Of a DNA stretch of 64,000 nucleotides, positions 24,570-37,556 are shown one piece after another; position 1 is the first letter of the stretch, and every line of letters begins with the position of its first letter. The translations under genes were made by a program, and so were the position numbers. Below the pieces are notes generated by a model. The model did no database searches, had not been told where the DNA came from, and saw only the letters and a list, made by a program, of their open reading frames with translations. This DNA is from Auanema rhodensis. Taxonomy: Eukaryota; Nematoda; Chromadorea; Rhabditida; Rhabditidae. The DNA is taken from positions 22,226,476 through 22,290,475 of the forward strand of contig OZ059894.1 of NCBI GenBank assembly GCA_964057225.1, in the 5' to 3' direction.

Positions 24570-27500
24570 TAGTATAGTGCATTCGATGCGGATTTTTAAG
24601 CTGCGTCGATCTGTGTTATCAGATTTGCGCTAGCTTAAAAATGCACCGAGATATCAACTGATATAAGTTCACACTTATATCCTCGATTTTCACCCTGAAG
24701 AATTAATTTTTTCGTTGAATAACATTGTCCATCGTCTTTGCCTTGGAAAAAGGAATCTAAAAACATCTACTTTTTGCTGAATTATTCTGAAATTTTTCGA
24801 AAAAATTTTTGTCAAAATGTTTTTGGAAGCAATGTTGAGTGTACATGGAAACTCAACATACACTAATGCATCATTTTTCAAACGATCATAACTAATTTTT
24901 GTATTAAGCGTATCTCAATGTAGTATAGTGCATTCGATGCGGATTTTTAAGCTGCGTCGATCTGTGTTATCAGATTTGCGCTAGCTTAAAAATGCACCGA
25001 GATATCAACTGATATAAGTTCACACTTATATCCTCGATTTTCACCCTAAAGAATTAATTTTTTCGTTGAATAACATTGTCCATCGTCTTTGCCTTGGAAA
25101 AAGGAATCTAAAAACATCTACTTTTTGCTGAATTATTTTGAAATTTTTCGAAAAAATTTTTGTCAAAATGTTTTTGGAAGCAATGTTGAGTGTACATGGA
25201 AACTCAACATACACTAATGCATCATTTTTCAAACGATCATAACTAATTTTTGTATCAAACGTTTCTTGATGTAGTATAGTGCATTCGATGCGGATTTTTA
25301 AGCTGCGTCGATCTGTGTTATCAGATTTGCGCTAGCTTAAAAATGCACCGAGATATCAACTGATATAAGTTCACAATTATATCCTCGATTTTCACCCTGA
25401 AGAATTAATATTTTCGTTGAATAACATTGTCCATCGTCTTTGCCTTGGAAAAAGGAATCTAAAAACATCTACTTTTTGCTGAATTATTCTGAAATTTTTC
25501 GAAAAAATTTTTGTCAAAATGTTTTTGGAAGCAATGTTGAGTGTACATGGAAACTCAACATACACTAATGCATCATTTTTCAAACGATCATAACTAATTT
25601 TTGTATTAAGCGTATCTCAATGTAGTATAGTGCATTCGATGCGGATTTTTAAGCTGCGTCGATCTGTGTTATCAGATTTGCGCTAGCTTAAAAATGCACC
25701 GAGATATCAACTGATATAAGTTCACACTTATATCCTCGATTTTCACCCTGAAGAATTAATTTTTTCGTTGAATAACATTGTCCATCGTCTTTGCCTTGGA
25801 AAAAGGAATCTAAAAACATCTACTTTTTGCTGAATTATTCTGAAATTTTTCGAAAAAATTTTTGTCAAAATGTTTTTGGAAGCAATGTTGAGTGTACAGG
25901 GAAACTCAACATACACTAATGCATCATTTTTCAAACGATCATAACTAATTTTTGTATTAAGCGTATCTCAATGTAGTATAGTGCATTCGATGCGGATTTT
26001 TAAGCTGCGTCGATCTGTGTTATCAGATTTGCGCTAGCTTAAAAATGCACCGAGATATCAACTGATATAAGTTCACACTTATATCCTCGATTTTCACCCT
26101 AAAGAATTAATTTTTTCGTTGAATAACATTGTCCATCGTCTTTGCCTTGGAAAAAGGAATCTAAAAACATCTACTTTTTGCTGAATTGTTCTGAAATTTT
26201 TCGAAAAAATTTTTGTCAAAATGTTTTTGGAAGCAATGTTGAGTGTACATGGAAACTCAACATACACTAATGCATCATTTTTCAAACGATCATAACTAAT
26301 TTTTGTATCAAGCGTTTCTTGATGTAGTATAGTGCATTCGATGCGGATTTTTAAGCTGCGTCGATCTGTGTTATCAGATTTGCGCTAGCTTAAAAATGCA
26401 CCGAGATATCAACTGATATAAGTTCACACTTATATCCTCGATTTTCACCCTGAAGAATTAATTTTTTCGTTGAATAACATTGTCCATCGTCTTTGCCTTA
26501 AAAAAAGGAATCTAAAAACATCTACTTTTTGCTGAATTATTTTGAAATTTTTCGAAAAAATTTTTGTCAAAATGTTTTTGGAAGCAATGTTGAGTTTACA
26601 TGGAAACTCAACATACACTAATGCATCATTTTTCAAACGATCATAACTAATTTTTGTATCAAACGTTTCTCAATGTAGTATAGTGCATTCGATGCGGATT
26701 TTTAAGCTGCGTCGATCTGTGTTATCAGATTTGCGCTAGCTTAAAAATGCACCGAGATATCAACTGATATAAGTTCACACTTATATCCTCGATTTTCACC
26801 CTGAAGAATTAATTTTTTCGTTGAATAACATTGTCCATCGTCTTTGCCTTAAAAAAAGGAATCTAAAAACATCTACTTTTTGCTGAATTATTTTGAAATT
26901 TTTCGAAAAAATTTTTGTCAAAATGTTTTTGGAAGCAATGTTGAGTGTACATGGAAACTCAACATACACTAATGCATCATTTTTCAAACGATCATAACTA
27001 ATTTTTGTATCAAATGTTTCTCAATGTAGTATAGTGCATTCGATGCGGATTTTTAAGCTGCGTCGATCTGTGTTATCAGATTTGCGCTAGCTTAAAAATG
27101 CACCGAGATATCAACTGATATAAGTTCACACTTATATCCTCGATTTTCACCCTGAAGAATTAATTTTTTCGTTGAATAACATTGTCCATCGTCTTTGCCT
27201 TAAAAAAAGGAATCTAAAAACATCTACTTTTTGCTGAATTATTTTGAAATTTTTCGAAAAAATTTTTGTCAAAATGTTTTTGGAAGCAATGTTGAGTGTA
27301 CATGGAAACTCAACATACACTAATGCATCATTTTTCAAACGATCATAACTAATTTTTGTATCAAACGTTTCTCAATGTAGTATAGTGCATTCGATGCGGA
27401 TTTTTAAGCTGCGTCGATCTGTGTTATCAGATTTGCGCTAGCTTAAAAATGTACCGAGATATCAACTGATATAAGTTCACACTTATATCCTCGATTTTCA

Positions 27501-27728
27501 CCCTGAAGAATTAATTTTTTCGTTGAATAACATTGTCCATCGTCTTTGCCTTGGAAAAAGGAATCTAAAAACATCTACTTTTTGCTGAATTATTCTGAAA
27601 TTTTTCGAAAAAATTTTTGTCAAAATGTTTTTGGAAGCAATGTTGAGTGTACATGGAAACTCAACATACACTAATGCATCATTTTTCAAACGATCATAAC
27701 TAATTTTTGTATCAAGCGTTTCTTGATG
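24570..27728. repeat. Higher-order 9-mer unit, copy 2 (monomers 71-79)
   Basis: Carries every private marker of copy 1 in order: CACAATTA near 25375, CAGGGAAAC near 25897, GAATTGTTC near 26186, GAGTTTACA near 26593, TCAAATG near 27013 and C75T near 27451. The next monomer (80) is A1 and breaks the period. The near-identity means either a very recent exchange or an assembly duplication. Confidence 0.88.
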
Positions 27729-30536
27729 TAGTATAGTGCATTCGATGCGGATTTTTAAGCTGCGTCGATCTGTGTTATCAGATTTGCGCTAGCTTAAAAA
27801 TGCACCGAGATATCAACTGATATAAGTTCACACTTATATCCTCGATTTTCACCCTGAAGAATTAATTTTTTCGTTGAATAACATTGTCCATCGTCTTTGC
27901 CTTAAAAAAAGGAATCTAAAAACATCTACTTTTTGCTGAATTATTTTGAAATTTTTCGAAAAAATTTTTGTCAAAATGTTTTTGGAAGCAATGTTGAGTG
28001 TACATGGAAACTCAACATACACTAATGCATCATTTTTCAAACGATCATAACTAATTTTTGTATCAAACGTTTCTCAATGTAGTATAGTGCATTCGATGCG
28101 GATTTTTAAGCTGCGTCGATCTGTGTTATCAGATTTGCGCTAGCTTAAAAATGTACCGAGATATCAACTGATATAAGTTCACACTTATATCCTCGATTTT
28201 CACCCTGAAGAATTAATTTTTTCGTTGAATAACATTGTCCATCGTCTTTGCCTTGGAAAAAGGAATCTAAAAACATCTACTTTTTGCTGAATTATTCTGA
28301 AATTTTTCGAAAAAATTTTTGTCAAAATGTTTTTGGAAGCAATGTTGAGTGTACATGGAAACTCAACATACACTAATGCATCATTTTTCAAACGATCATA
28401 ACTAATTTTTGTATCAAACGTTTCTCAATGTAGTATAGTGCATTCGATGCGGATTTTTAAGCTGCGTCGATCTGTGTTATCAGATTTGCGCTAGCTTAAA
28501 AATGCACCGAGATATCAACTGATATAAGTTCACACTTATATCCTCGATTTTCACCCTGAAGAATTAATTTTTTCGTTGAATAACATTGTCCATCGTCTTT
28601 GCCTTAAAAAAAGGAATCTAAAAACATCTACTTTTTGCTGAATTATTTTGAAATTTTTCGAAAAAATTTTTGTCAAAATGTTTTTGGAAGCAATGTTGAG
28701 TGTACATGGAAACTCAACATACACTAATGCATCATTTTTCAAACGATCATAACTAATTTTTGTATCAAACGTTTCTCAATGTAGTATAGTGCATTCGATG
28801 CGGATTTTTAAGCTGCGTCGATCTGTGTTATCAGATTTGCGCTAGCTTAAAAATGCACCGAGATATCAACTGATATAAGTTCACACTTATATCCTCGATT
28901 TTCACCCTGAAGAATTAATTTTTTCGTTGAATAACATTGTCCATCGTCTTTGCCTTAAAAAAAGGAATCTAAAAACATCTACTTTTTGCTGAATTATTTT
29001 GAAATTTTTCGAAAAAATTTTTGTCAAAATGTTTTTGGAAGCAATGTTGAGTGTACATGGAAACTCAACATACACTAATGCATCATTTTTCAAACGATCA
29101 TAACTAATTTTTGTATCAAACGTTTCTCAATGTAGTATAGTGCATTCGATGCGGATTTTTAAGCTGCGTCGATCTGTGTTATCAGATTTGCGCTAGCTTA
29201 AAAATGTACCGAGATATCAACTGATATAAGTTCACACTTATATCCTCGATTTTCACCCTGAAGAATTAATTTTTTCGTTGAATAACATTGTCCATCGTCT
29301 TTGCCTTAAAAAAAGGAATCTAAAAACATCTACTTTTTGCTGAATTATTTTGAAATTTTTCGAAAAAATTTTTGTCAAAATGTTTTTGGAAGCAATGTTG
29401 AGTGTACATGGAAACTCAACATACACTAATGCATCATTTTTCAAACGATCATAACTAATTTTTGTATCAAACGTTTCTCAATGTAGTATAGTGCATTCGA
29501 TGCGGATTTTTAAGCTGCGTCGATCTGTGTTATCAGATTTGCGCTAGCTTAAAAATGTACCGAGATATCAACTGATATAAGTTCACACTTATATCCTCGA
29601 TTTTCACCCTGAAGAATTAATTTTTTCGTTGAATAACATTGTCCATCGTCTTTGCCTTGGAAAAAGGAATCTAAAAACATCTACTTTTTGCTGAATTATT
29701 CTGAAATTTTTCGAAAAAATTTTTGTCAAAATGTTTTTGGAAGCAATGTTGAGTGTACATGGAAACTCAACATACACTAATGCATCATTTTTCAAACGAT
29801 CATAACTAATTTTTGTATCAAGCGTTTCTTGATGTAGTATAGTGCATTCGATGCGGATTTTTAAGCTGCGTCGATCTGTGTTATCAGATTTGCGCTAGCT
29901 TAAAAATGCACCGAGATATCAACTGATATAAGTTCACACTTATATCCTCGATTTTCACCCTGAAGAATTAATTTTTTCGTTGAATAACATTGTCCATCGT
30001 CTTTGCCTTAAAAAAAGGAATCTAAAAACATCTACTTTTTGCTGAATTATTTTGAAATTTTTCGAAAAAATTTTTGTCAAAATGTTTTTGGAAGCAATGT
30101 TGAGTGTACATGGAAACTCAACATACACTAATGCATCATTTTTCAAACGATCATAACTAATTTTTGTATCAAACGTTTCTCAATGTAGTATAGTGCATTC
30201 GATGCGGATTTTTAAGCTGCGTCGATCTGTGTTATCAGATTTGCGCTAGCTTAAAAATGTACCGAGATATCAACTGATATAAGTTCACACTTATATCCTC
30301 GATTTTCACCCTGAAGAATTAATTTTTTCGTTGAATAACATTGTCCATCGTCTTTGCCTTGGAAAAAGGAATCTAAAAACATCTACTTTTTGCTGAATTA
30401 TTCTGAAATTTTTCGAAAAAATTTTTGTCAAAATGTTTTTGGAAGCAATGTTGAGTGTACATGGAAACTCAACATACACTAATGCATCATTTTTCAAACG
30501 ATCATAACTAATTTTTGTATCAAGCGTTTCTTGATG
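27729..30536. repeat. A/C region, monomers 80-87
   Basis: Order: A1, C, A1, A1, A1, C, A1, C. C copies, and monomer 84, carry C75T at the start. All monomers have G210 and few other differences, so this is a low-diversity stretch of short-range exchange. The A1-C(C75T) pair also ends both 9-mer copies. Confidence 0.8.
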
Positions 30537-31940
30537 TAGTATAGTGCATTCGATGCGGATTTTTAAGCTGCGTCGATCTGTGTTATCAGATTTGCGCTAG
30601 CTTAAAAATGCACCGAGATATCAACTGATATAAGTTCACACTTATATCCTCGATTTTCACCCTGAAGAATTAATTTTTTCGTTGAATAACATTGTCCATC
30701 GTCTTTGCCTTGAAAAAAGGAATCTAAAAACATCTACTTTTTGCTGAATTATTTTGAAATTTTTCGAAAAGGTTTTTGTCAAAATGTTTTTGGAAGCAAT
30801 TTTGAGTGTACATGGAAACTCAACATACACTAATGCATCATTTTTCAAACGATCATAACTAATTTTTGTATTAAGCGTTTCTCAATGTAGTATAGTGCAT
30901 TCGATGCGGATTTTTAAGCTGCGTCGATCTGTGTTATCAGATTTGCGCTAGCTTAAAAATGCACCGAGATATCAACTGATATAAGTTTACACTTATATCC
31001 TCGATTTTCACCCTGAAGAATTGATTTTTTCGTTGAATAACATTGTCCATCGTCTTTGCCTTGAAAAATGGAATCTAAAAACATCTACTTTTTGCTAAAT
31101 TATTTTGAAATTTTTCGAAAAAATTTTTGTCAAAATGTTTTTGGAAGCAATGTTGAGTGTACATGGAAACTCAACACACACTAATGCATCATTTTTCAAA
31201 CGATCATAACTAATTTGTGTATTAAGCGTTTCTCAATGTAGTATAGTGCATTCGATGCGGATTTTTAAGCTGCGTCGATCTGTGTTATCAGATTTGCGCT
31301 AGCTCAAAAATGCACCGAGATATCAACTGATATAAGTTCACACTTATATCCTCGATTTTCACCCTGAAGAATTAATTTTTTCGTTGAATAACATTGTCCA
31401 TCGTCTTTGCCTTGAAAAAAGGAATCTAAAAACATCTACTTTTTGCTGAATTATTTTGAAATTTTTCGAAAAGATTTTTGTCAAAATGTTTTTGGAAGCA
31501 ATTTTGAGTGTACATGGAAACTCAACATACACTAATGCATCATTTTTCAAACGATCATAACTAATTTTTGTATTAAGCGTTTCTCAATGTAGTATAGTGC
31601 ATTCGATGCGGATTTTTAAGCTGCGTCGATCTGTGTTATCAGATTTGCGCTAGCTTAAAAATGCACCGAGATATCAACTGATATAAGTTTACACTTATAT
31701 CCTCGATTTTCACCCTGAAGAATTGATTTTTTCGTTGAATAACATTGTCCATCGTCTTTGCCTTGAAAAATGGAATCTAAAAACATCTACTTTTTGCTAA
31801 ATTATTTTGAAATTTTTCGAAAAAATTTTTGTCAAAATGTTTTTGGAAGCAATGTTGAGTGTACATGGAAACTCAACACACACTAATGCATCATTTTTCA
31901 AACGATCATAACTAATTTGTGTATTAAGCGTTTCTCAATG
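30537..31940. repeat. B/E dimer repeated twice, monomers 88-91
   Basis: Two 702-bp units of B1 followed by E. Both B1 copies carry G265T, and both E copies carry A136G (GAATTGATT). They differ in the A run at p231-236: monomer 88 has AAAAGG and monomer 90 has AAAAGA, which breaks the TTTTTCGAAAAA dyad in both. Monomer 90 begins with T67C as in the 10-12 kb dimers; monomer 88 does not. Confidence 0.82.
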
Positions 31941-34900
31941 TAGTATAGTGCATTCGATGCGGATTTTTAAGCTGCGTCGATCTGTGTTATCAGATTTGCG
32001 CTAGCTCAAAAATGCACCGAGATATCAACTGATATAAGTTCACACTTATATCCTCGATTTTCACCCTGAAGAATTAATTTTTTCGTTGAATAACATTGTC
32101 CATCGTCTTTGCCTTGGAAAAAGGAATCTAAAAACATCTACTTTTTGCTGAATTATTCTGAAATTTTTCGAAAAAATTTTTGTCAAAATGTTTTTGGAAG
32201 CAATGTTGAGTGTACATGGAAACTCAACATACACTAATGCATCATTTTTCAAACGATCATAACTAATTTTTGTATTAAGCGTTTCTCAATGTGGTATAGT
32301 GCATTCGATGCGGATTTTTAAGCTGCGTCGATCTGTGTTATCCGATTTGCGCTAGCTTAAAAATGCACCGAGATATCAACTGATATAAGTTCACACTTAT
32401 ATCCTCGATTTTCACCCTGAAGAATTAATTTTTTCGTTGAATAACATTGTCTATCGTCTTTGCCTTGAAAAATGGAATCTAAAAACATCTACTTTTTGCT
32501 AAATTATTTTGAAATTTTTCGAAAAAATTTTTGTCAAAATGTTTTTGGAAGCAATGTTGAGTGTACATGGAAACTCAACATACACTAATGCATCATTTTT
32601 CAAACGATCATAACTAATTTTTGTATCAAGCGTTTCTTGATGTAGTATAGTGCATTCGATGCGGATTTTTAAGCTGCGTCGATCTGTGTTATCAGATTTG
32701 CGCTAGCTTAAAAATGCACCGAGATATCAACTGATATAAGTTCACACTTATATCCTCGATTTTCACCCTGAAGAATTAATTTTTTCGTTGAATAACATTG
32801 TCCATCGTCTTTGCCTTAAAAAAAGGAATCTAAAAACATCTACTTTTTGCTAAATTATTTTGAAATTTTTCGAAAAAATTTTTGTCAAAATGTTTTTGGA
32901 AGCAATGTTGAGTGTACATGGAAACTCAACATACACTAATGCATCATTTTTCAAACGAACATAACTAATTTTTTTATCAAGCGTTTCTCAATGTAGTATA
33001 GTGCATTCGATGCGGATTTTTAAGCTGCGTCGATCTGTGTTATCAAATTTGCGCTAGCTTAAAAATGCACCGAGATATCAACTGATATAAGTTCACACTT
33101 ATATCCTCGATTTTCACCCTGAAGAATTAATTTTTTCGTTGAATAACATTGTCCATCGTCTTTGCCTTAAAAACAGGAATCTAAAAACATCTACTTTTTG
33201 CTAAATTATTTTGAAATTTTTCGAAAAAATTTTTGTCAAAATGTTTTTGGAAGCAATGTTGAGTGTACATGGAAACTCAACATACACTAATGCATCATTT
33301 TTCAAACGATCATAACTAATTTTTGTATCAAGCGTTTCTTGATGTAGTATAGTGCATTCGATGCGGATTTTTAAGCTGCGTCGATCTGTGTTATCAGATT
33401 TGCGCTAGCTTAAAAATGCACCGAGATATCAACTGATATAAGTTCACACTTATATCCTCGATTTTCACCCTGAAGAATTAATTTTTTCGTTGAATAACAT
33501 TGTCCATCGTCTTTGCCTTAAAAAAAGGAATCTAAAAACATCTACTTTTTGCTGAATTATTTTGAAATTTTTCGAAAAAATTTTTGTCAAAATGTTTTTG
33601 GAAGCAATGTTGAGTGTACATGGAAACTCAACATACACTAATGCATCATTTTTCAAACGATCATAACTAATTTTTGTATCAAACGTTTCTCAATGTAGTA
33701 TAGTGCATTCGATGCGGATTTTTAAGCTGCGTCGATCTGTGTTATCAAATTTGCGCTAGCTTAAAAATGCACCGAGATATCAACTGATATAAGTTCACAC
33801 TTATATCCTCGATTTTCACCCTGAAGAATTAATTTTTTCGTTGAATAACATTGTCCATCGTCTTTGCCTTAAAAACAGGAATCTAAAAACATCTACTTTT
33901 CGCTAAATTATTTTGAAATTTTTCGAAAAAATTTTTGTCAAAATGTTTTTGGAATCAATGTTGAGTGTACATGGAAACTCAACATACACTAATGCATCAT
34001 TTTTCAAACGATCATAACTAATTTTTGTATTAAGCGTTTCTCAATGTAGTATAGTGCATTCGATGCGGATTTTTAAGCTGCGTCGATCTGTGTTATCAGA
34101 TTTGCGCTAGCTTAAAAATGCACCGAGATATCAACTGATGTAAGTTCACACTTATATCCTCGATTTTCACCCTGAAGAATTAATTTTTTCGTTGAATAAC
34201 ATTGTCCATCGTCTTTGCCTTGAAAAAAGGAATCTAAAAACATCTACTTTTTGCTAAATTATTTTGAAATTTTTCGAAAAAATTTTTGTCAAAATGTTTT
34301 TGGAAGCAATGTTGAGTGTACATGGAAACTCAACATACACTAATGCATCATTTTTCAAACGATCATAACTAATTTTTGTATCAAACGTTTCTCAATGTAG
34401 TATAGTGCATTCGATGCGGATTTTTAAGCTGCGTCGATCTGTGTTATCAGATTTGCGCTAGCTTAAAAATGCACCGAGATATCAACTGATATAAGTTCAC
34501 ACTTATATCCTCGATTTTCACCCTGAAGAATTAATTTTTTCGTTGAATAACATTGTCCATCGTCTTTGCCTTGAAAAAAGGAATCTAAAAACATCTACTT
34601 TTTGCTGAATTATTTTGAAATTTTTCGAAAAAATTTTTGTCAAAATGTTTTTGGAAGCAATGTTGAGTGTACATGGAAACTCAACATACACTAATGCATC
34701 ATTTTTCAAACGATCATAACTAATTTTTGTATCAAACGTTTCTCAATGTAGTATAGTGCATTCGATGCGGATTTTTAAGCTGCGTCGATCTGTGTTATCA
34801 GATTTGCGCTAGCTTAAAAATGTACCGAGATATCAACTGATATAAGTTCACACTTATATCCTCGATTTTCACCCTGAAGAATTAATTTTTTCGTTAAATA

Positions 34901-35099
34901 ACATTGTCCATCGTCTTTGCCTTGAAAAAAGGAATCTAAAAACATCTACTTTTTGCTGAATTATTTTGAAATTTTTCGAAAAAATTTTTGTCAAAATGTT
35001 TTTGGAAGCAATGTTGAGTGTACATGGAAACTCAACATACACTAATGCATCATTTTTCAAACGATCATAACTAATTTTTGTATCAAACGTTTCTCAATG
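31941..35099. repeat. Long-range copy of 11584-14742 (monomers 92-100)
   Basis: Order: C(T67C), F, A2, D, A1, D(G260T, TTTTCGCT), B2(A94G), B1, B1(C75T). This is the same nine-monomer order found 20357 bp upstream (58 monomers less the one deleted base). Differences include a private G at 32293, T317A in monomer 94 only, loss of the two private changes of monomer 37, and G148A in monomer 100. Confidence 0.8.
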
Positions 35100-35801
35100 T
35101 AGTATAGTGCATTCGATGCGGATTTTTAAGCTGCGTCGATCTGTGTTATCAGATTTGCGCTAGCTTAAAAATGTACCGAGATATCAACTGATATAAGTTC
35201 ACACTTATATCCTCGATTTTCACCCTGAAGAATTAATTTTTTCGTTAAATAACATTGTCCATCGTCTTTGCCTTGAAAAAAGGAATCTAAAAACATCTAC
35301 TTTTTGCTGAATTATTTTGAAATTTTTCGAAAAAATTTTTGTCAAAATGTTTTTGGAAGCAATGTTGAGTGTACATGGAAACTCAACATACACTAATGCA
35401 TCATTTTTCAAACGATCATAACTAATTTTTGTATTAAGCGTTTCTCAATGTAGTATAGTGCATTCGATGCGGATTTTTAAGCTGCGTCGATCTGTGTTAT
35501 CAGATTTGCGCTAGCTTAAAAATGCACCGAGATATCAACTGATATAAGTTTACACTTATATCCTCGATTTTCACCCTGAAGAATTAATTTTTTCGTTGAA
35601 TAACATTGTCCATCGTCTTTGCCTTGAAAAATGGAATCTAAAAACATCTACTTTTTGCTAAATTATTTTGAAATTTTTCGAAAAAATTTTTGTCAAAATG
35701 TTTTTGGAAGCAATGTTGAGTGTACATGGAAACTCAACACACACTAATGCATCATTTTTCAAACGATCATAACTAATTTTTGTATTAAGCGTTTCTCAAT
35801 G
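34398..35801. repeat. Higher-order 4-mer unit, copy 1 (1404 bp)
   Basis: Monomers 99-102: B1, B1(C75T, G148A), B1(C75T, G148A, TTAAGC end), E. The G148A change (CGTTAAAT) is confined to about 34.8-41.3 kb in this window. The E copy here has T290C but lacks T330G, unlike the second copy. Confidence 0.82.
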
Positions 35802-37205
35802 TAGTATAGTGCATTCGATGCGGATTTTTAAGCTGCGTCGATCTGTGTTATCAGATTTGCGCTAGCTTAAAAATGCACCGAGATATCAACTGATATAAGT
35901 TCACACTTATATCCTCGATTTTCACCCTGAAGAATTAATTTTTTCGTTGAATAACATTGTCCATCGTCTTTGCCTTGAAAAAAGGAATCTAAAAACATCT
36001 ACTTTTTGCTGAATTATTTTGAAATTTTTCGAAAAAATTTTTGTCAAAATGTTTTTGGAAGCAATGTTGAGTGTACATGGAAACTCAACATACACTAATG
36101 CATCATTTTTCAAACGATCATAACTAATTTTTGTATCAAACGTTTCTCAATGTAGTATAGTGCATTCGATGCGGATTTTTAAGCTGCGTCGATCTGTGTT
36201 ATCAGATTTGCGCTAGCTTAAAAATGTACCGAGATATCAACTGATATAAGTTCACACTTATATCCTCGATTTTCACCCTGAAGAATTAATTTTTTCGTTA
36301 AATAACATTGTCCATCGTCTTTGCCTTGAAAAAAGGAATCTAAAAACATCTACTTTTTGCTGAATTATTTTGAAATTTTTCGAAAAAATTTTTGTCAAAA
36401 TGTTTTTGGAAGCAATGTTGAGTGTACATGGAAACTCAACATACACTAATGCATCATTTTTCAAACGATCATAACTAATTTTTGTATCAAACGTTTCTCA
36501 ATGTAGTATAGTGCATTCGATGCGGATTTTTAAGCTGCGTCGATCTGTGTTATCAGATTTGCGCTAGCTTAAAAATGTACCGAGATATCAACTGATATAA
36601 GTTCACACTTATATCCTCGATTTTCACCCTGAAGAATTAATTTTTTCGTTAAATAACATTGTCCATCGTCTTTGCCTTGAAAAAAGGAATCTAAAAACAT
36701 CTACTTTTTGCTGAATTATTTTGAAATTTTTCGAAAAAATTTTTGTCAAAATGTTTTTGGAAGCAATGTTGAGTGTACATGGAAACTCAACATACACTAA
36801 TGCATCATTTTTCAAACGATCATAACTAATTTTTGTATTAAGCGTTTCTCAATGTAGTATAGTGCATTCGATGCGGATTTTTAAGCTGCGTCGATCTGTG
36901 TTATCAGATTTGCGCTAGCTTAAAAATGCACCGAGATATCAACTGATATAAGTTTACACTTATATCCTCGATTTTCACCCTGAAGAATTAATTTTTTCGT
37001 TGAATAACATTGTCCATCGTCTTTGCCTTGAAAAATGGAATCTAAAAACATCTACTTTTTGCTAAATTATTTTGAAATTTTTCGAAAAAATTTTTGTCAA
37101 AATGTTTTTGGAAGCAATGTTGAGTGTACATGGAAACTCAACACACACTAATGCATCATTTTTCAAACGATCATAACTAATTTGTGTATTAAGCGTTTCT
37201 CAATG
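35802..37205. repeat. Higher-order 4-mer unit, copy 2 (monomers 103-106)
   Basis: Repeats the preceding 4-mer at +1404 bp, with a full E copy (T290C plus T330G) as its last member. Confidence 0.82.
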
Positions 37206-37556
37206 TAGTATAGTGCATTCGATGCGGATTTTTAAGCTGCGTCGATCTGTGTTATCAGATTTGCGCTAGCTTAAAAATGTACCGAGATATCAACTGATAT
37301 AAGTTCACACTTATATCCTCGATTTTCACCCTGAAGAATTAATTTTTTCGTTAAATAACATTGTCCATCGTCTTTGCCTTGAAAAAAGGAATCTAAAAAC
37401 ATCTACTTTTTGCTGAATTATTTTGAAATTTTTCGAAAAAATTTTTGTCAAAATGTTTTTGGAAGCAATGTTGAGTGTACATGGAAACTCAACACACACT
37501 AATGCATCATTTTTCAAACGATCATAACTAATTTGTGTATTAAGCGTTTCTCAATG
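37206..37556. repeat. Chimeric monomer 107 (B1 front, E tail)
   Basis: The front has C75T, G148A, A176G and G210, as in the B1 monomers of the 4-mer. The tail has T290C and T330G as in class E. The switch lies between p210 and p290. A single exchange or a short conversion tract between neighbouring classes explains it. Confidence 0.8.
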
